Positions 63,989 to 64,000 of a DNA stretch of 64,000 bases are shown one piece after another. Under the pieces are notes generated by a model that searched no databases, was not told the DNA's origin, and saw only the letters and a program-made list of their open reading frames with translations. Both the position numbers and the translations under genes were made by a program. The stretch's first letter is position 1; each line of letters starts with the position of its first letter. The DNA comes from Sphingomonadales bacterium (GTDB taxonomy: Bacteria > Pseudomonadota > Alphaproteobacteria > Sphingomonadales > Sphingomonadaceae), in assembly GCA_027490095.1 (NCBI GenBank), contig JAIXYT010000008.1, positions 1-64,000 on the forward strand, given 5' to 3'.

Positions 63989-64000
63989 ATGCGCAAATCG
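63989..64000 (+). CDS. Start of a gene cut by the window edge
   Basis: ATG 63989 (beginning M-R-K-S) is preceded by GGGGGAG at the right distance. Only four codons are inside the window, so no function can be given. Position next to operator C and divergent from the PQQ operon suggests a further member of the catabolic island; a TonB receptor would be common here, but this is a guess. Confidence 0.5.

Overview
The window is gene-dense, GC-rich DNA with no rRNA, tRNA, CRISPR array or insertion sequence that I could recognise. Gene content (two complete TonB-dependent receptors, many SDRs, VOC/SnoaL/amidohydrolase-2 proteins, a Rieske dioxygenase, a cytochrome-PQQ dehydrogenase resembling polyvinyl-alcohol dehydrogenase, twin-arginine and lipoprotein signals) fits an alphaproteobacterium, most likely a sphingomonad with wide catabolic capacity. 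Genes are packed in overlapping operons (ATGA, GTGA and TGATG junctions), so most functional grouping comes from context.

Layout. (1) 0-9.5 kb: glutaryl-CoA-dehydrogenase-type acyl-CoA dehydrogenase; two divergent paralogous GMC oxidoreductases with one lipoprotein small subunit; a DsbA/FrnE-like oxidoreductase; an MFS transporter; a TonB-dependent receptor. (2) 9.6-22.5 kb: an aromatic or acyl-CoA catabolic block: SDR divergent from NmrA-like/Ohr/SnoaL genes; amidohydrolase plus Fe-S assembly factor divergent from a five-gene operon (Rieske alpha, beta, thiolase, acyl-CoA ligase, esterase); a LysR regulator; then amidohydrolase plus a double SnoaL protein. ATAACC-type half-sites recur in three of its promoters. 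(3) 22.8-47.5 kb: a peptide and D-amino-acid block: YkvI-like transporter, five serine-beta-lactamase-fold hydrolases, dipeptide epimerase (DgcA-like), S15/CocE hydrolase, TonB receptor, esterase, M19 dipeptidase, DUF1611 (DgcN-like), S9 peptidase, an XRE-cupin regulator and the wreck of a POT-type peptide transporter. A TetR/acyl-CoA ligase/MaoC unit is embedded in it. (4) 47.8-64 kb: a second catabolic island of three or more converging and diverging operons: amidohydrolase, two tandem P450s, two SDRs and a ThuA-like protein; SnoaL, SDR and amidohydrolase; VOC, MFS and MarR; cytochrome-PQQ dehydrogenase plus a three-subunit molybdenum hydroxylase; and the start of another gene at the right edge.

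The most interesting signals are regulatory. Three DNA motifs each tie several promoters to a regulator encoded nearby: (a) TTTTCCGATCAGGAT-like elements at 24.1, 37.56, 37.67 and 46.29 kb (proposed XRE-cupin regulon); (b) TCGATATCGATnnAA elements at 47.8, 56.0, 63.85 and 63.93 kb (proposed MarR regulon); (c) TGAGA-N4-TCTCA palindromes at 40.99 and 43.18 kb (proposed TetR regulon). Together they define an apparently undescribed D-amino-acid-peptide scavenging regulon and an apparently undescribed P450/molybdenum-hydroxylase/PQQ oxidation island. Substrates cannot be read from the sequence.
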